DNA of 40,573 bases. It comes from Bacillota bacterium. Its GTDB lineage: Bacteria; Bacillota; Clostridia; Acetivibrionales; DSM-1351. The translations under genes and the position numbers were made by a program. How positions within the stretch are numbered: the first letter of the stretch is position 1; every line of letters begins with the position of its first letter. Shown in pieces: positions 32,643-40,573 of the stretch. Under the pieces are notes generated by a model that saw nothing but the letters and a program-made list of their open reading frames with translations, did not search any database and was not told where the DNA came from. The stretch spans positions 1-40,573 of the forward strand of contig JAEYTP010000070.1 of the NCBI GenBank assembly GCA_023433945.1, given 5' to 3'.

Positions 32643-34053
32643 TAAATTCACCTGCCTCCCTAAATGCAAGTGAAATTTCATAGTTATTCGTTTGTTCGTA
32701 CACTTCTTCGTTTTGTTCTCCAAGGACGATGTCACGATAATAGAAATCCCTCAAATTATGATTGGTTTTAATATTATTTAGCCGGATATATCTATTTGCG
32801 GGATTAGTTGTTGTAAAAGCTATGAAGCCTTTATCTAATGTTTCCAGCGGTCGGAGATTATGCGAAGTAAAGATTAGCTGTCCTTTTCCTTTTTCAGAGA
32901 TTATTCGTAATAGTTCTCCCAATAGATATTCAAATACACCAGCATCTAATTCATCAATTGCGACAGTAATAGACGACTTATTATATATTACGATTAGTAG
33001 CTGAAGAATTGAAATAATCTTTTTAATTCCATCAGACTCATATCTTAGAGGAATTTCCTTGCTATTTTTATGGGATATTAATTCAATTTTACAACCAATC
33101 TTGCCATTTTTTAATATTTGAGGACCTAAGTCTTTTATGCCTATTGTTAATCCTGGAACAAGTTGATTTAAGACAATATTCATATTTTGAGTTAGCTTTT
33201 TAACAAGATCAACCGCATCCTGCGGAATGGTAGCTGTACCATCTAATGGAATTGTTAGATTGCCTACAATACCCATATTCTTTTCCTCGTACTTAAAAGC
33301 TAGGGGAAGAGCGTTCATGCTAATAAGTCCAGAATTTGAAGTATTTATAACAAATAAATTGAAATTGCCATAGTAAACCAAACTTTCAAATAAGTATAAA
33401 TGCCAATCTACTTTGCAATTACTACGTAAGACGCTCAAAAGTTCTTTAGAAAAAATAAAGGACCTCGAAGTTGCATAAGCTAGCTTTTTTGCAACTAATA
33501 AATCAGTGGTAACAGTTTTATTTTTATTCGTTAACAAGTCATATTTTGTCTTTGGAATAAAAACATCGTCGGTTCGAGTGTCAATTACTTTTTGCTTTCT
33601 ATTATCATCTTTACTGCCTTTTTCACAAGAAAATGAATAACTAAGAACTTCATTAAATACTGCTACTTTGAATTTTTCAGTATCAACATCAGTTGTCTCT
33701 GTATTTTGAGATGAAGTGTCTAGTTCTTTCTTGATACTAAAATCATAGTATACCGTATACACGCTATTTTCTTTTGGATTGTTAACTTTTAAAACATATT
33801 TCAACTCTGAATATGGAGCATCAACGTTTATATAATCAGCATATTTGATAGGTATTGGTTGACTACACAATGTAAGCTTTAGTAATTCAATAGCATCAAT
33901 AAGAGCTGTTTTTCCAGAACCGTTTTGTCCATACAATCCAACAATACTTGTCTCATATTCTTTTCTATTATTAATTAAAGATATTTCGCCATCAACGACA
34001 TTTTTGAAATTGCGAATAGAAATACTTTCTATCCGAACAATTGAATTATTCAT
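32632..34053 (-). CDS. AAA/ABC-type ATPase, AbiLi-type
   Basis: A 473-residue ATPase of the AAA_21/RecF-like kind. It has Walker A VGLYGQNGSGKTALIDAIEL near residue 40, Walker B SSITVAIDELDAGVFEYLL near 370, and the following His switch LIFTSHNLRPLE. The start SIRNFKNVVDGEISL is typical of these defence ATPases. ATG has GGAGGTG upstream. Its last 11 nt overlap the TOPRIM gene, so the two are coupled and probably form one complex. Such pairs cause abortive infection in lactococci (AbiL). The activity here is inferred. Confidence 0.8.
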   Translation of the reverse strand: MNNSIVRIESISIRNFKNVVDGEISLINNRKEYETSIVGLYGQNGSGKTALIDAIELLKLTLCSQPIPIKYADYINVDAPYSELKYVLKVNNPKENSVYTVYYDFSIKKELDTSSQNTETTDVDTEKFKVAVFNEVLSYSFSCEKGSKDDNRKQKVIDTRTDDVFIPKTKYDLLTNKNKTVTTDLLVAKKLAYATSRSFIFSKELLSVLRSNCKVDWHLYLFESLVYYGNFNLFVINTSNSGLISMNALPLAFKYEEKNMGIVGNLTIPLDGTATIPQDAVDLVKKLTQNMNIVLNQLVPGLTIGIKDLGPQILKNGKIGCKIELISHKNSKEIPLRYESDGIKKIISILQLLIVIYNKSSITVAIDELDAGVFEYLLGELLRIISEKGKGQLIFTSHNLRPLETLDKGFIAFTTTNPANRYIRLNNIKTNHNLRDFYYRDIVLGEQNEEVYEQTNNYEISLAFREAGEFSGT

Positions 34054-34209
34054 TTATTACACCTCCCAATATAAGTATACACCATAATGTTATCACTATA
34101 CCTTAGAATTGTCAATTTAATTGTAAAAGCGGTACAAAATGTATCGTTTTATTGTTTGTCTATGTGTATCAGCAAACTTAGCTATTTATTTAAGAGGAAC
34201 GGACATAAT

Positions 34210-34262
34210 AAAATAGGCGACGTCTTTTGGTAAATTCACCAAATGCTTCGCCTTATTTTTTT
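34210..34262. terminator. Strong hairpin terminator
   Basis: Arms aaaataggcga...ttttggt and accaaa...cgccttatttt pair around an aattc loop, followed by T7 on the plus strand. A-rich sequence on the other side makes it usable both ways. It lies between the ATPase promoter and the sigma factor fragment. Confidence 0.65.
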
Positions 34263-34350
34263 AACAGCAACTCTTGCTCTCAACAGCTCTAATTCTTAAA
34301 GATTACGAGCAATACCTGTCCATGCCATGGAAAACTCTAAATATAAGTCT

Positions 34351-34530
34351 TCAGTATTTTGATTTCGTCGGATGCCGCAATCTTTTAATTGCCTTAGCTT
34401 CGATTTGCCTTATGCGCTCTCGAGTAACTCCCATTATAGTTCCGACTTCTTCTAAGGTTCTGGCCTTGCCATCTAATAACCCGAATCTCAGGTTAATGAC
34501 CTTTTGCTCTCTTTCAGAGAGCAGCTTTAT
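34351..34530 (-). pseudogene. Fragment of a primary-type sigma factor, region 4
   Basis: Minus-strand reading gives LLSEREQKVINLRFGLLDGK, ARTLEEVGTIMGVTRERIRQ and IEAKAIKRLRHPTKSKY, then stop. This is the -35-binding region 4 of RpoD-type sigma factors, very well conserved. Upstream codons (QLLSWFYACRHN) do not match regions 2 or 3, and no start codon with a ribosome binding site is present. It is a displaced 3' fragment, presumably carried here by recombination. The rest of 34263-34712 holds only a possible 43-codon frame on the minus strand starting MQLFAVEFWDTPDV, unrecognised. Confidence 0.85.
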
Positions 34531-34712
34531 AATATTATGCCTGCATGCGTAGAACCAGGATAATAGCTGAAATGTGCAGCTTTCCCATTATTACCGGAAC
34601 GCCTTGGGAAAACGTTTTCGGCATTTTTACATCCGGGGTATCCCAAAATTCAACAGCAAATAATTGCATATTAGAATTTTTTCATAATACAGTTTCACTT
34701 CGATAACTCCAA

Positions 34713-36626
34713 TTATTTGTACCAATCTTCTGGAATTAAATTATTATCATTCCACCAATCCTCAGTAACTAACTTCCGAAATTTCTCACTCTTTAAGTCA
34801 GCATGATCTACAATTATTATTTGTAGCTTGCCTTTCAAATCGTTAACTCTATCAATAATAAAATCATATAAATCAAACACCATATTCCAATCTGTCTTTT
34901 TCTCATCTAGTTCTGAAGGGAAATATACCTGTGACGGTTGGTCAAGGAATATGAAGCGTGGTACTGGTCTATTCGCATTAATAAAATATTTCTGTAATGC
35001 AAAGTAAGTTATCAGATGAACACCAACCCAATTTGATCCACTTCCTAGTTGTTTTAAAGGAACTGGACGTTCCGCCTTATCAACGATAACAGTAACTTTA
35101 TTCATATCCAAGCGATAGGGGTTATCACAGTGTTCCAAGTTTAACTTTTTAGCCCATTCACTCATATCAACTGCAATTCGTGACAAAGCAGATTGACGCC
35201 TTTCATCTACAGTGTCTCGATTTAAGAGGCCATCAATTTCACTAATTCGATCTTCCAATCTTTTTATTTGCATTTCCTTATTTCCAGACTCAGAATCCTT
35301 CTCAACACTCTCCACCCATAAGCTTATTCTACCAGCTACCTTTGCTCGTCTAGAGTTTAAGTCTTTTATTCTTTCAGCTTCTTTATTCTGGCTGTAAATA
35401 CCATCAATCTCAGCTTTCAAATTTGTAATTTCTTCTCTAAGCTTCTGCCGTTCCTGTTCCAAGCCGTCGATAAATCTTCGTAGTTTAGGCCTTTCTCGAG
35501 TAACATTCTCAATATTTTTATCCAGATTCATAATAGCGGTTTTCATCATTTCTACTTCTGGAAGCGGATTTGGCAACTCGCCAGAACATAGCGGACAAAC
35601 ACCTGCTTTGAAATCCAGTTTTTCAAACAAACCAATTGACTCCAAACGCATTTTTTGATGTAATACTTCATCTACGAAGCCTGTTGTTTCTCCTGCAAAT
35701 GCTTTCACATTAGAAATATTTATGTCTAATTCCTCTATGTCACCGTTACGACCTTCCAGTATACTTTGTAAATAGCTGAGCCTGTCCATGCCAACCTCAG
35801 AAGCACTGCTAGGGGTCCACTCTTCTATGCTTGAAAGTAAATTAAATAATTCTGTATAGTTGTCATAATCAACTTCGGCTTTATAATCTATCATTCCTAC
35901 TTGCTTTGCTTCAGAAACAAGAGATATTGCTCTCTCCATTCCTCCGCCCTGTAAAGCTCTATTCTCTTCAAGCCTACGCTTTTCAATAATTAAGCGCCGC
36001 CTTAAAATACTTCTTTCATTTTCAAAGGCTAGTGCCTCCTCATTCACTATACCTAGAAAGTAGGGAAGAGTATCTTTTATTGCCTGTGTAATAAAATCAT
36101 CTGATTGCTTATGGAAAAGAAAGTTTTTAGCAGCAATTTCATCTTGATTTTGAAAACAATAATAAAGCGCATGCCGAATATTTGCAGTAAGCGCACTCCT
36201 GCTTTGCCCATCAGGTGGTGTATGTAAATTTTCTAATATTCCAATTCTACGAGACAATGTTTCCTCTAGACCTGAAACGTTTTCATTTGAAACAAAATTA
36301 CATTTTTCCGGAGCCTCAAGCTCTTTTCCTATTTCAATATAACAATAGCCTGTTGATTGCTGTCCTGGATCTGGATTTTTACGTGCAACAAATACTCTTT
36401 CATTTTCAAATTGAAGTAATAAACCATACCATGCTACATTGTCACGAATAACACCATCCGCAATATTGCAAGAATCTCCACCGAGACAGTAATCTATGAT
36501 GTCTCCAACGGCAGATTTCCCGGATTTAGACTTTCCAGTTATAATATTTACTGTTCCCAATGTGAAAGGCAAATGCCGCACCTTCCCATTAAGACCATAT
36601 ATTATGATTTCTCTTATCTGCATCAT
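34713..36626 (-). CDS. ABC-three-component system ATPase (DUF3732-like, Rad50-type zinc hook)
   Basis: About 637 residues. Walker A IITGKSKSGKSAVGDIIDYC comes first, then the family's CLGG segment. A coiled-coil middle is interrupted by a zinc hook near residue 345 (AGVCPLCSGELP). Signature-like KQLGSGSNWVGVHL and Walker B PRFIFLDQPSQVYFP come next, then IIIVDHADL near the end. This is the SMC-like ATPase of ABC-3C defence systems, and the two upstream genes complete the set. ATG at 36626 overlaps the previous stop as ATGA. The longer frame from 36644 is less likely. Confidence 0.87.
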   Translation of the reverse strand: MMQIREIIIYGLNGKVRHLPFTLGTVNIITGKSKSGKSAVGDIIDYCLGGDSCNIADGVIRDNVAWYGLLLQFENERVFVARKNPDPGQQSTGYCYIEIGKELEAPEKCNFVSNENVSGLEETLSRRIGILENLHTPPDGQSRSALTANIRHALYYCFQNQDEIAAKNFLFHKQSDDFITQAIKDTLPYFLGIVNEEALAFENERSILRRRLIIEKRRLEENRALQGGGMERAISLVSEAKQVGMIDYKAEVDYDNYTELFNLLSSIEEWTPSSASEVGMDRLSYLQSILEGRNGDIEELDINISNVKAFAGETTGFVDEVLHQKMRLESIGLFEKLDFKAGVCPLCSGELPNPLPEVEMMKTAIMNLDKNIENVTRERPKLRRFIDGLEQERQKLREEITNLKAEIDGIYSQNKEAERIKDLNSRRAKVAGRISLWVESVEKDSESGNKEMQIKRLEDRISEIDGLLNRDTVDERRQSALSRIAVDMSEWAKKLNLEHCDNPYRLDMNKVTVIVDKAERPVPLKQLGSGSNWVGVHLITYFALQKYFINANRPVPRFIFLDQPSQVYFPSELDEKKTDWNMVFDLYDFIIDRVNDLKGKLQIIIVDHADLKSEKFRKLVTEDWWNDNNLIPEDWYK

Positions 36627-37120
36627 GGCTTTACCCCCAAACAAATGAAAATTGTTTCAACTTTTCCTGCTGCCGCGAACCATTTGGCTACATGTTCACT
36701 CTTGCTAATACAATCCTTTATTTCATCATTAACATATTTTGTTTTACTAAGAGCTTTTATTGTTTGAACAACTTCTAGTTCACCATTGTTTGTTATTTTT
36801 ATTTGACCTGCTTGTAGCAGCAATTCAACAGCTTCATTCGTGATTGTAACCAACTCTCTTGCTCTTTTTGAAAAATCAATTAAGGCTTCAGGATATCGCT
36901 GAGCCCATATTAAAATCTGAGTTCTGCTGTTGATCACTTCTCTTGTGCTTTTTTGTAAAACTAATGGTAATACTAAATATGTGAGAGAGAATGGAAATGC
37001 CCTATGAGTTATCTCTCCATATGTATTTATTGCATTATATATAATTCTTCCACAAAAAGCTGGATTAAGTAAATATGCAACCTCTCTTGAACGATTATTC
37101 CATCCTCGCACTATAAACAC
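36623..37120 (-). CDS. ABC-three-component system middle component
   Basis: A 165-residue protein with the pattern of middle component proteins: an early NNRSREVAYLLNPAFCGRII (the ...LNPA..G motif), FSLTYLVLPLVLQKSTREVI, then a helix-rich C-terminal half with a winged turn LLLQAGQIKITNNGELEV. It links the ATPase to the effector in ABC-3C systems. GTG at 37120 overlaps the effector gene stop by 10 nt; a second GTG at 37108 is possible. The following ATPase gene overlaps by 4 nt. Confidence 0.75.
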   Translation of the reverse strand: MFIVRGWNNRSREVAYLLNPAFCGRIIYNAINTYGEITHRAFPFSLTYLVLPLVLQKSTREVINSRTQILIWAQRYPEALIDFSKRARELVTITNEAVELLLQAGQIKITNNGELEVVQTIKALSKTKYVNDEIKDCISKSEHVAKWFAAAGKVETIFICLGVKP

Positions 37121-38304
37121 CCCAATTCCATCAAGGACTTAAGGCGTTCATAAAAATCTGTGTGCCATCCAATTTTAAGTTGATTAGATAGCATATGATA
37201 GCTGCCCCGCATTACGAAAGCCTCGCTGCATTTTTCTCTTATCCTGATATCCTTTTTTTCTATATCTGAAAATAGCCCTTTTCCACTTTTTATTTTTATC
37301 TCTTCAGTAATTTCATCACCATATTCAGTTAAGTCATCCTGCATGGCATAAAAGTGATGCTCCCATTCATCAATAAGCCTTCTCTCATAGTCATCCAGCT
37401 CATTTACATATAACAAGTCATTTCTGATCCAGCTTGCACGTTGCTTGAAAGCGCGATAGTAATCGCGCAGTGCCATGCGCACCCGATTACTTCCCATGCT
37501 TATTAATTTTAACTGTTCTAAGAAGATTTTATCGTCAGGTGAAAGATCCTCTATGCTAAATTTTTCATGATCAATTATATCAATAGGAAGATTATCTGGA
37601 GCATATTCATTGCTCATTGACACTATATAAGATCGTACTTGGCTTTGTGAAACATAAACCAGTTCATCAGATGTCAATGCTTCAATGGCTTTTTTTAACC
37701 ACCAGCCTTCTAATCGCTCACATATTAAATCTTGATATTTCGGCAAACAACTATACCGAATTTCTCTTTTAAGCTCATTTTCTACATCGATAATATTACT
37801 GCTCCCATCAATCACAATAACATTGTCCAATAATTGTATCGCAATTTTCTCGTCTATGTTGTTAAAAGAGTTATAATATGCAGTATTACTTTGGTTGCTA
37901 GATTCCTTGCATGTCGTCTTTAATAACTCATATGCTGCCTTTGTGTCTCTCTCTTCATGGCTCTTAAGATAATAAGCCGCTGTCTTGTGCGGAGCAGTAG
38001 CGGTCGTTATAATCATAAAAGTGGTTGTACCGAGCAATTCAGGAGATTTTATTATAGCATCAATCCATACCTTTATTGTTCTCCACATATCAGTGCTTGC
38101 ATTGGTTAAGTCCCCGTAATGCTTTGTATGATGCTTAAGCTGTATTAATATTTTTGGTGTATCATCATCACTAAATGCTATATCATCAAATTTCTCTATA
38201 CTTATCTGAGCACGTTCATCATTATTTTTCAGCAATAAACTGAGAGCATATCGAACCTGATATAGATATCCTATCATTTGTTCTGAAGCCTGATGATTTG
38301 ACAT
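37111..38304 (-). CDS. ABC-three-component system effector with a restriction-like nuclease domain
   Basis: A 397-residue protein, first gene of the three. The N-terminal part GYLYQVRYALSLLLKN, then ISIEKFDDIAFSDDD and ILIQLKHHTK fits the Asp/Glu-x-Lys nuclease centre of the DUF4297/Cap4 type, with Glu in SIEKFDD, Asp before it and Gln-x-Lys in IQLKHH. The C-terminal half (about 230-397) carries conserved Trp/Arg-rich helices (YYRAFKQRASWIRNDL, LIDEWEHHFY) seen in ABC-3C C-terminal domain proteins. ATG follows GGGGGTGTATTGTA. It probably cuts DNA when the ATPase senses infection. That role is by analogy. Confidence 0.78.
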   Translation of the reverse strand: MSNHQASEQMIGYLYQVRYALSLLLKNNDERAQISIEKFDDIAFSDDDTPKILIQLKHHTKHYGDLTNASTDMWRTIKVWIDAIIKSPELLGTTTFMIITTATAPHKTAAYYLKSHEERDTKAAYELLKTTCKESSNQSNTAYYNSFNNIDEKIAIQLLDNVIVIDGSSNIIDVENELKREIRYSCLPKYQDLICERLEGWWLKKAIEALTSDELVYVSQSQVRSYIVSMSNEYAPDNLPIDIIDHEKFSIEDLSPDDKIFLEQLKLISMGSNRVRMALRDYYRAFKQRASWIRNDLLYVNELDDYERRLIDEWEHHFYAMQDDLTEYGDEITEEIKIKSGKGLFSDIEKKDIRIREKCSEAFVMRGSYHMLSNQLKIGWHTDFYERLKSLMELGCL

Positions 38305-38811
38305 TACAATACACCCCCTTTTTACAAGTTTACAACAATTTGCTTGTCATTAGAACAAAATTTCTGTAGCCCTAAACTTCCAGAAAATCAAAAACATAAT
38401 ATTCTATAATTGTATATCTTTAGAGTATTTGTTTCAACAAAAAACATATAAAATTTACCATTTTTTTATATATTGGTAGGAACAACCCTTCACAGTCGTT
38501 CCCACTTCCATGCCCTAATCATAGTATGACACGTGCTGGTTCATCACGATTCCTGATTTGAATTGTATCTCTATCAGATCATACTCGATAGCCTTAACGC
38601 TCTGTGAGAGCCTCCTAACAAGATCATTGTCGAAGGCCTTGCCCTCACACAGTTTTCTTCAGGCAGGCGTTCATATCGTCAAGACACTGCTGAAATTAGC
38701 CACCATTTTCTGCTACCACGCCAGCACCAGCACCTCGATTTGCAGTTTTTCTATCCAGGCATACAGATTTTTTGGATGTTTTACATTGAGTCTCTTGCTA
38801 ATTCTCACAAA
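38305..38811. other. Non-coding region containing a serine recombinase C-terminal remnant
   Basis: 507 bp. The left 200 bp are AT-rich and contain the promoter region of the ABC-3C operon. From 38515 the base composition becomes GC-richer. On the minus strand 38515-38640 reads LCEGKAFDNDLVRRLSQSVK then AIEYDLIEIQFKSG, ending SYYD and a stop. This matches the extreme C-terminus of large serine recombinases. Further up, stops break the frame, so it is a fragment. Confidence 0.6.
38515..38640 (-). pseudogene. Large serine recombinase C-terminal fragment
   Basis: The tail pattern RRLSQSVKAIEYDLIEIQFK followed by SGIVMNQHV is the usual end of TnpX/Tn4451-type recombinases (the ...VRRLI..V.V....I.V.FKSG pattern). 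An in-frame stop precedes it and no coiled coil or catalytic part remains. It probably marks a past recombination at the edge of the second accessory region. Confidence 0.6.
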
Positions 38812-40047
38812 CTATTTATCAAGTACTTTATAATAGTTCATTTCATTGTAAAGATTATCTTTATCCAGCATTTCCTTAAAATTTTCATCCGCAATTTTTC
38901 TATAGTATGCATTCATAAGATTCGGAATCTGCTTTATACCCCATTCTTTCGGGATAGTAACAGGATTTACACCTATTTCAGCTAATTCTCTCAGAGTCCG
39001 TCTAAAGTTCTCTAATTCACCGTCTTGAAGGCCATCTTTTGCTTTAGATATACCTCGACATTCATTAATTTGATTCAATGTATCAATTAGCCGTTTTTCT
39101 TTTTTATATTTGAAATGCTGAAATTCTACGATATTTCTTGCCCCTTCCAAAGTGTAATAATCTCCTTTTTGGATGATTCGATTAAAGTATTTTTTAATAA
39201 TATCACTGGAAACATCATCGGATAACATTTCATTTATTACGTTGAAGGCTCCTAATTTATTTCTGATGATTTTTGACATGGAATATATTTTTGAGTATTT
39301 ACACTGGACTTCAAACCTTATTACGAAAAGAGAGTTTTCTATGCTTGGGCAGTCAATAAAATCTTCACACAGTTCCTTATATTTGTAGTAGCAATTAATA
39401 TCAACGGAGTTGTTTTTCAAATATAGGCTATATTTATTGGACTTTTTTCTATGTGAATCCTTATCATATTTCGTCCATTCTTTAAAATATTCAGGGCAAT
39501 AGGAACGCTTCATTAGTTGTATCATCTGTTCCGGGGTACAACCAATATTTAATTCCTGTAGGTCAAAGTTTATGCAATAATCATTACGGTTCAATCCATA
39601 GGAAGAAAATTCTCCTAATATGGGAGATATTTTTTTGGCTTCGATATTAAATAAAGTTTCAACATCGTTTAAATAGCCGGCATTGGCAGCTGATACATAG
39701 TCTTTTATTCCAGTGAATACTTTCGGATTAATCTTCGCTTTAATGCTGCATGGTTTATCTTCATCTGCAGCATTATTAAAGAAATTGGGTGAGTTGTTGC
39801 TAATTCTCAATATCCATGAAATTCCTTTGTATTTTTCGGTATATTCTATAATGTAATATTTAGGCATTGTGGAATTAAGTTTATTAATAAATGTATTTTC
39901 AGAAGAATCTATTTTACCAGGAGGACGAATTCTAATTTCACCTGTTTCAATATATTTGTATAAATCTTTTTTTAGTGAGTGTGCATCTTCAAATGTTAAT
40001 GTCTTAAATAGAGTAAATGTGTGATTCCCAAGGGAAGAGTTAACCAT
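38812..40047 (-). CDS. Replication-protein-like protein (phage/plasmid Rep type), tentative
   Basis: A 411-residue protein. Visible elements are an early WILRISNNSPNFF strand, CINFDLQELNIGCTPEQMIQ, a central YSLYLKNNSVDINCYYKYKE, and ENSLFVIRFEVQCKYSK, the last of which resembles the conserved RFE strand of rolling-circle-type phage and plasmid Rep proteins. A candidate nucleophile tyrosine cannot be assigned with certainty. ATG has GAGGAATA upstream. Nearby recombinase fragments and a resolvase gene fit a plasmid-like or integrative element. It may instead be a protein of another family. Confidence 0.45.
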   Translation of the reverse strand: MVNSSLGNHTFTLFKTLTFEDAHSLKKDLYKYIETGEIRIRPPGKIDSSENTFINKLNSTMPKYYIIEYTEKYKGISWILRISNNSPNFFNNAADEDKPCSIKAKINPKVFTGIKDYVSAANAGYLNDVETLFNIEAKKISPILGEFSSYGLNRNDYCINFDLQELNIGCTPEQMIQLMKRSYCPEYFKEWTKYDKDSHRKKSNKYSLYLKNNSVDINCYYKYKELCEDFIDCPSIENSLFVIRFEVQCKYSKIYSMSKIIRNKLGAFNVINEMLSDDVSSDIIKKYFNRIIQKGDYYTLEGARNIVEFQHFKYKKEKRLIDTLNQINECRGISKAKDGLQDGELENFRRTLRELAEIGVNPVTIPKEWGIKQIPNLMNAYYRKIADENFKEMLDKDNLYNEMNYYKVLDK

Positions 40048-40236
40048 AAATATTCCTCATTTCTATGGTAATATTTGCAAGATTCTACACGCACTTTCCG
40101 TAACAGTTTTTGTATAAATTCTTGCATTAAAAATACTGTTGTAATACGTATCTTTTTGTATGGAAATAAGGAAAATTAAATTTATATATTCTTTAGTAAA
40201 TTAATATTATTAATAATAAATAGGTGAAATTGATAC

Positions 40237-40271
40237 AAAAAAAGCTCGTTTATTTTAAGCAAGCTTTTTTA
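40237..40271. terminator. Bidirectional terminator
   Basis: aaaaaagct (40238-40246) and agctttttt (40262-40270) form a perfect 9-bp stem with a 15-nt loop, A-run on one side and T-run on the other. It lies between the end of the resolvase gene and the promoter of the Rep-like gene, both on the minus strand. The rest of 40048-40290 shows no gene. Confidence 0.75.
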
Positions 40272-40290
40272 AAAGAGTATAAAGCAATTC

Positions 40291-40573
40291 TCACAAATTC
40301 CTATATAACGTTGATTTTTTTATTCCGGTCATTTCCTCAATTCCACGAATAGAATATTGCCGGGTATTATAGAGCTTCACGGCTTTTTTCACGTTATCAG
40401 CGTTTATTTTGGGTCTGCCGCCTGTACGTCCTCTAGCTCTGGCAGCCTTTAATCCCTCTCTGGTTCTGTCACCTATCGTATCCCTCTCGAATTGAGCAAT
40501 TGCACTCATAAGGGTAAAGAGAAGTTTCCCTGTACTTGTATTTGTATCTATGGATTCTTTAAGCGATACGAGG
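40291..40573 (-). CDS. Serine resolvase/invertase, C-terminal part (partial, runs off window)
   Basis: The frame is open to the window edge. It reads SLKESIDTNTSTGKLLFTLM, then SAIAQFERDTIGDRTREGLK (the E-helix signature of the Tn3 resolvase/Hin family), ARGRTGGRPK, and a C-terminal helix-turn-helix VKLYNTRQYSIRGIEEMTGI that ends RNL. It lacks the catalytic Ser only because the N-terminal half lies outside the window. It is a small resolvase, distinct from the large serine recombinases, and would resolve cointegrates or invert DNA of the accessory region. Confidence 0.92.
   Translation of the reverse strand, partial: LVSLKESIDTNTSTGKLLFTLMSAIAQFERDTIGDRTREGLKAARARGRTGGRPKINADNVKKAVKLYNTRQYSIRGIEEMTGIKKSTLYRNL

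Noticed and set aside
34274..34552. 92-codon plus-strand frame
   Set aside because: It is the reverse strand of the sigma factor region 4 fragment, which is clearly coding in origin on the minus strand.

Overview
The window comes from a low-GC, spore-forming Clostridia-type bacterium (Bacillota). It carries a cotJ spore-coat operon and a sigma-K-like sigma factor, has strong AGGAGG ribosome binding sites, and uses ATG, TTG and GTG starts. I cannot name the species.

Left part (1-10362), mostly chromosomal backbone: the start of a secreted protein gene behind a LacI-type operator, a LacI-family regulator, the N-terminal half of a sigma-K gene that stops at the point where skin elements split sigK elsewhere, an HD-domain hydrolase, a small prepilin peptidase preceded by a 16-bp tandem repeat, a complete oligopeptide ABC transporter operon (oppABCDF order, minus strand), and cotJA-cotJB-cotJC. 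cotJC is cut after codon 56.

Middle part (10348-31131), the main discovery: cotJC is interrupted by a 20,776-bp element. The first 56 codons lie at 10186-10355. The gene resumes in the same frame at 31124. Both junctions carry the 8-bp core AAGGGTAT, and joining them gives an uninterrupted CotJC reading (...YKEVKG|ILTDIGTEEL...). This is the architecture of skin-type elements, which are excised from sporulation genes in the mother cell by a large serine recombinase. The element encodes an intact large serine recombinase (18069-19727), the remains of a second one near its right end, and a tyrosine recombinase. The rest of its coding load is largely anti-phage: an MspI-like restriction-modification cluster with a controller protein and two methyltransferases, a DUF262 protein, a reverse transcriptase-nitrilase fusion (DRT class 1 / UG1), and a five-gene NurA-HerA-small protein-SMC-like ATPase-winged-helix operon. 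The last 1.8 kb of the element is decayed.

Right part (31385-40573): cotJC similarity ends again after 84 further codons, at DGTIA, about 50 residues short of the family's usual end, so a second insertion or rearrangement is likely. This region holds more defence genes: an AbiL-like ATPase/TOPRIM pair and an ABC-three-component system (zinc-hook ATPase, middle component, nuclease-like effector). It also holds fragments of a primary sigma factor and of a serine recombinase, a replication-protein-like gene, and a resolvase running off the edge.

Overall the window shows a sporulation gene used as a docking site for a defence-rich, possibly developmentally excised element. Assignments rest on reading motifs and remembered family features; no database search was run.
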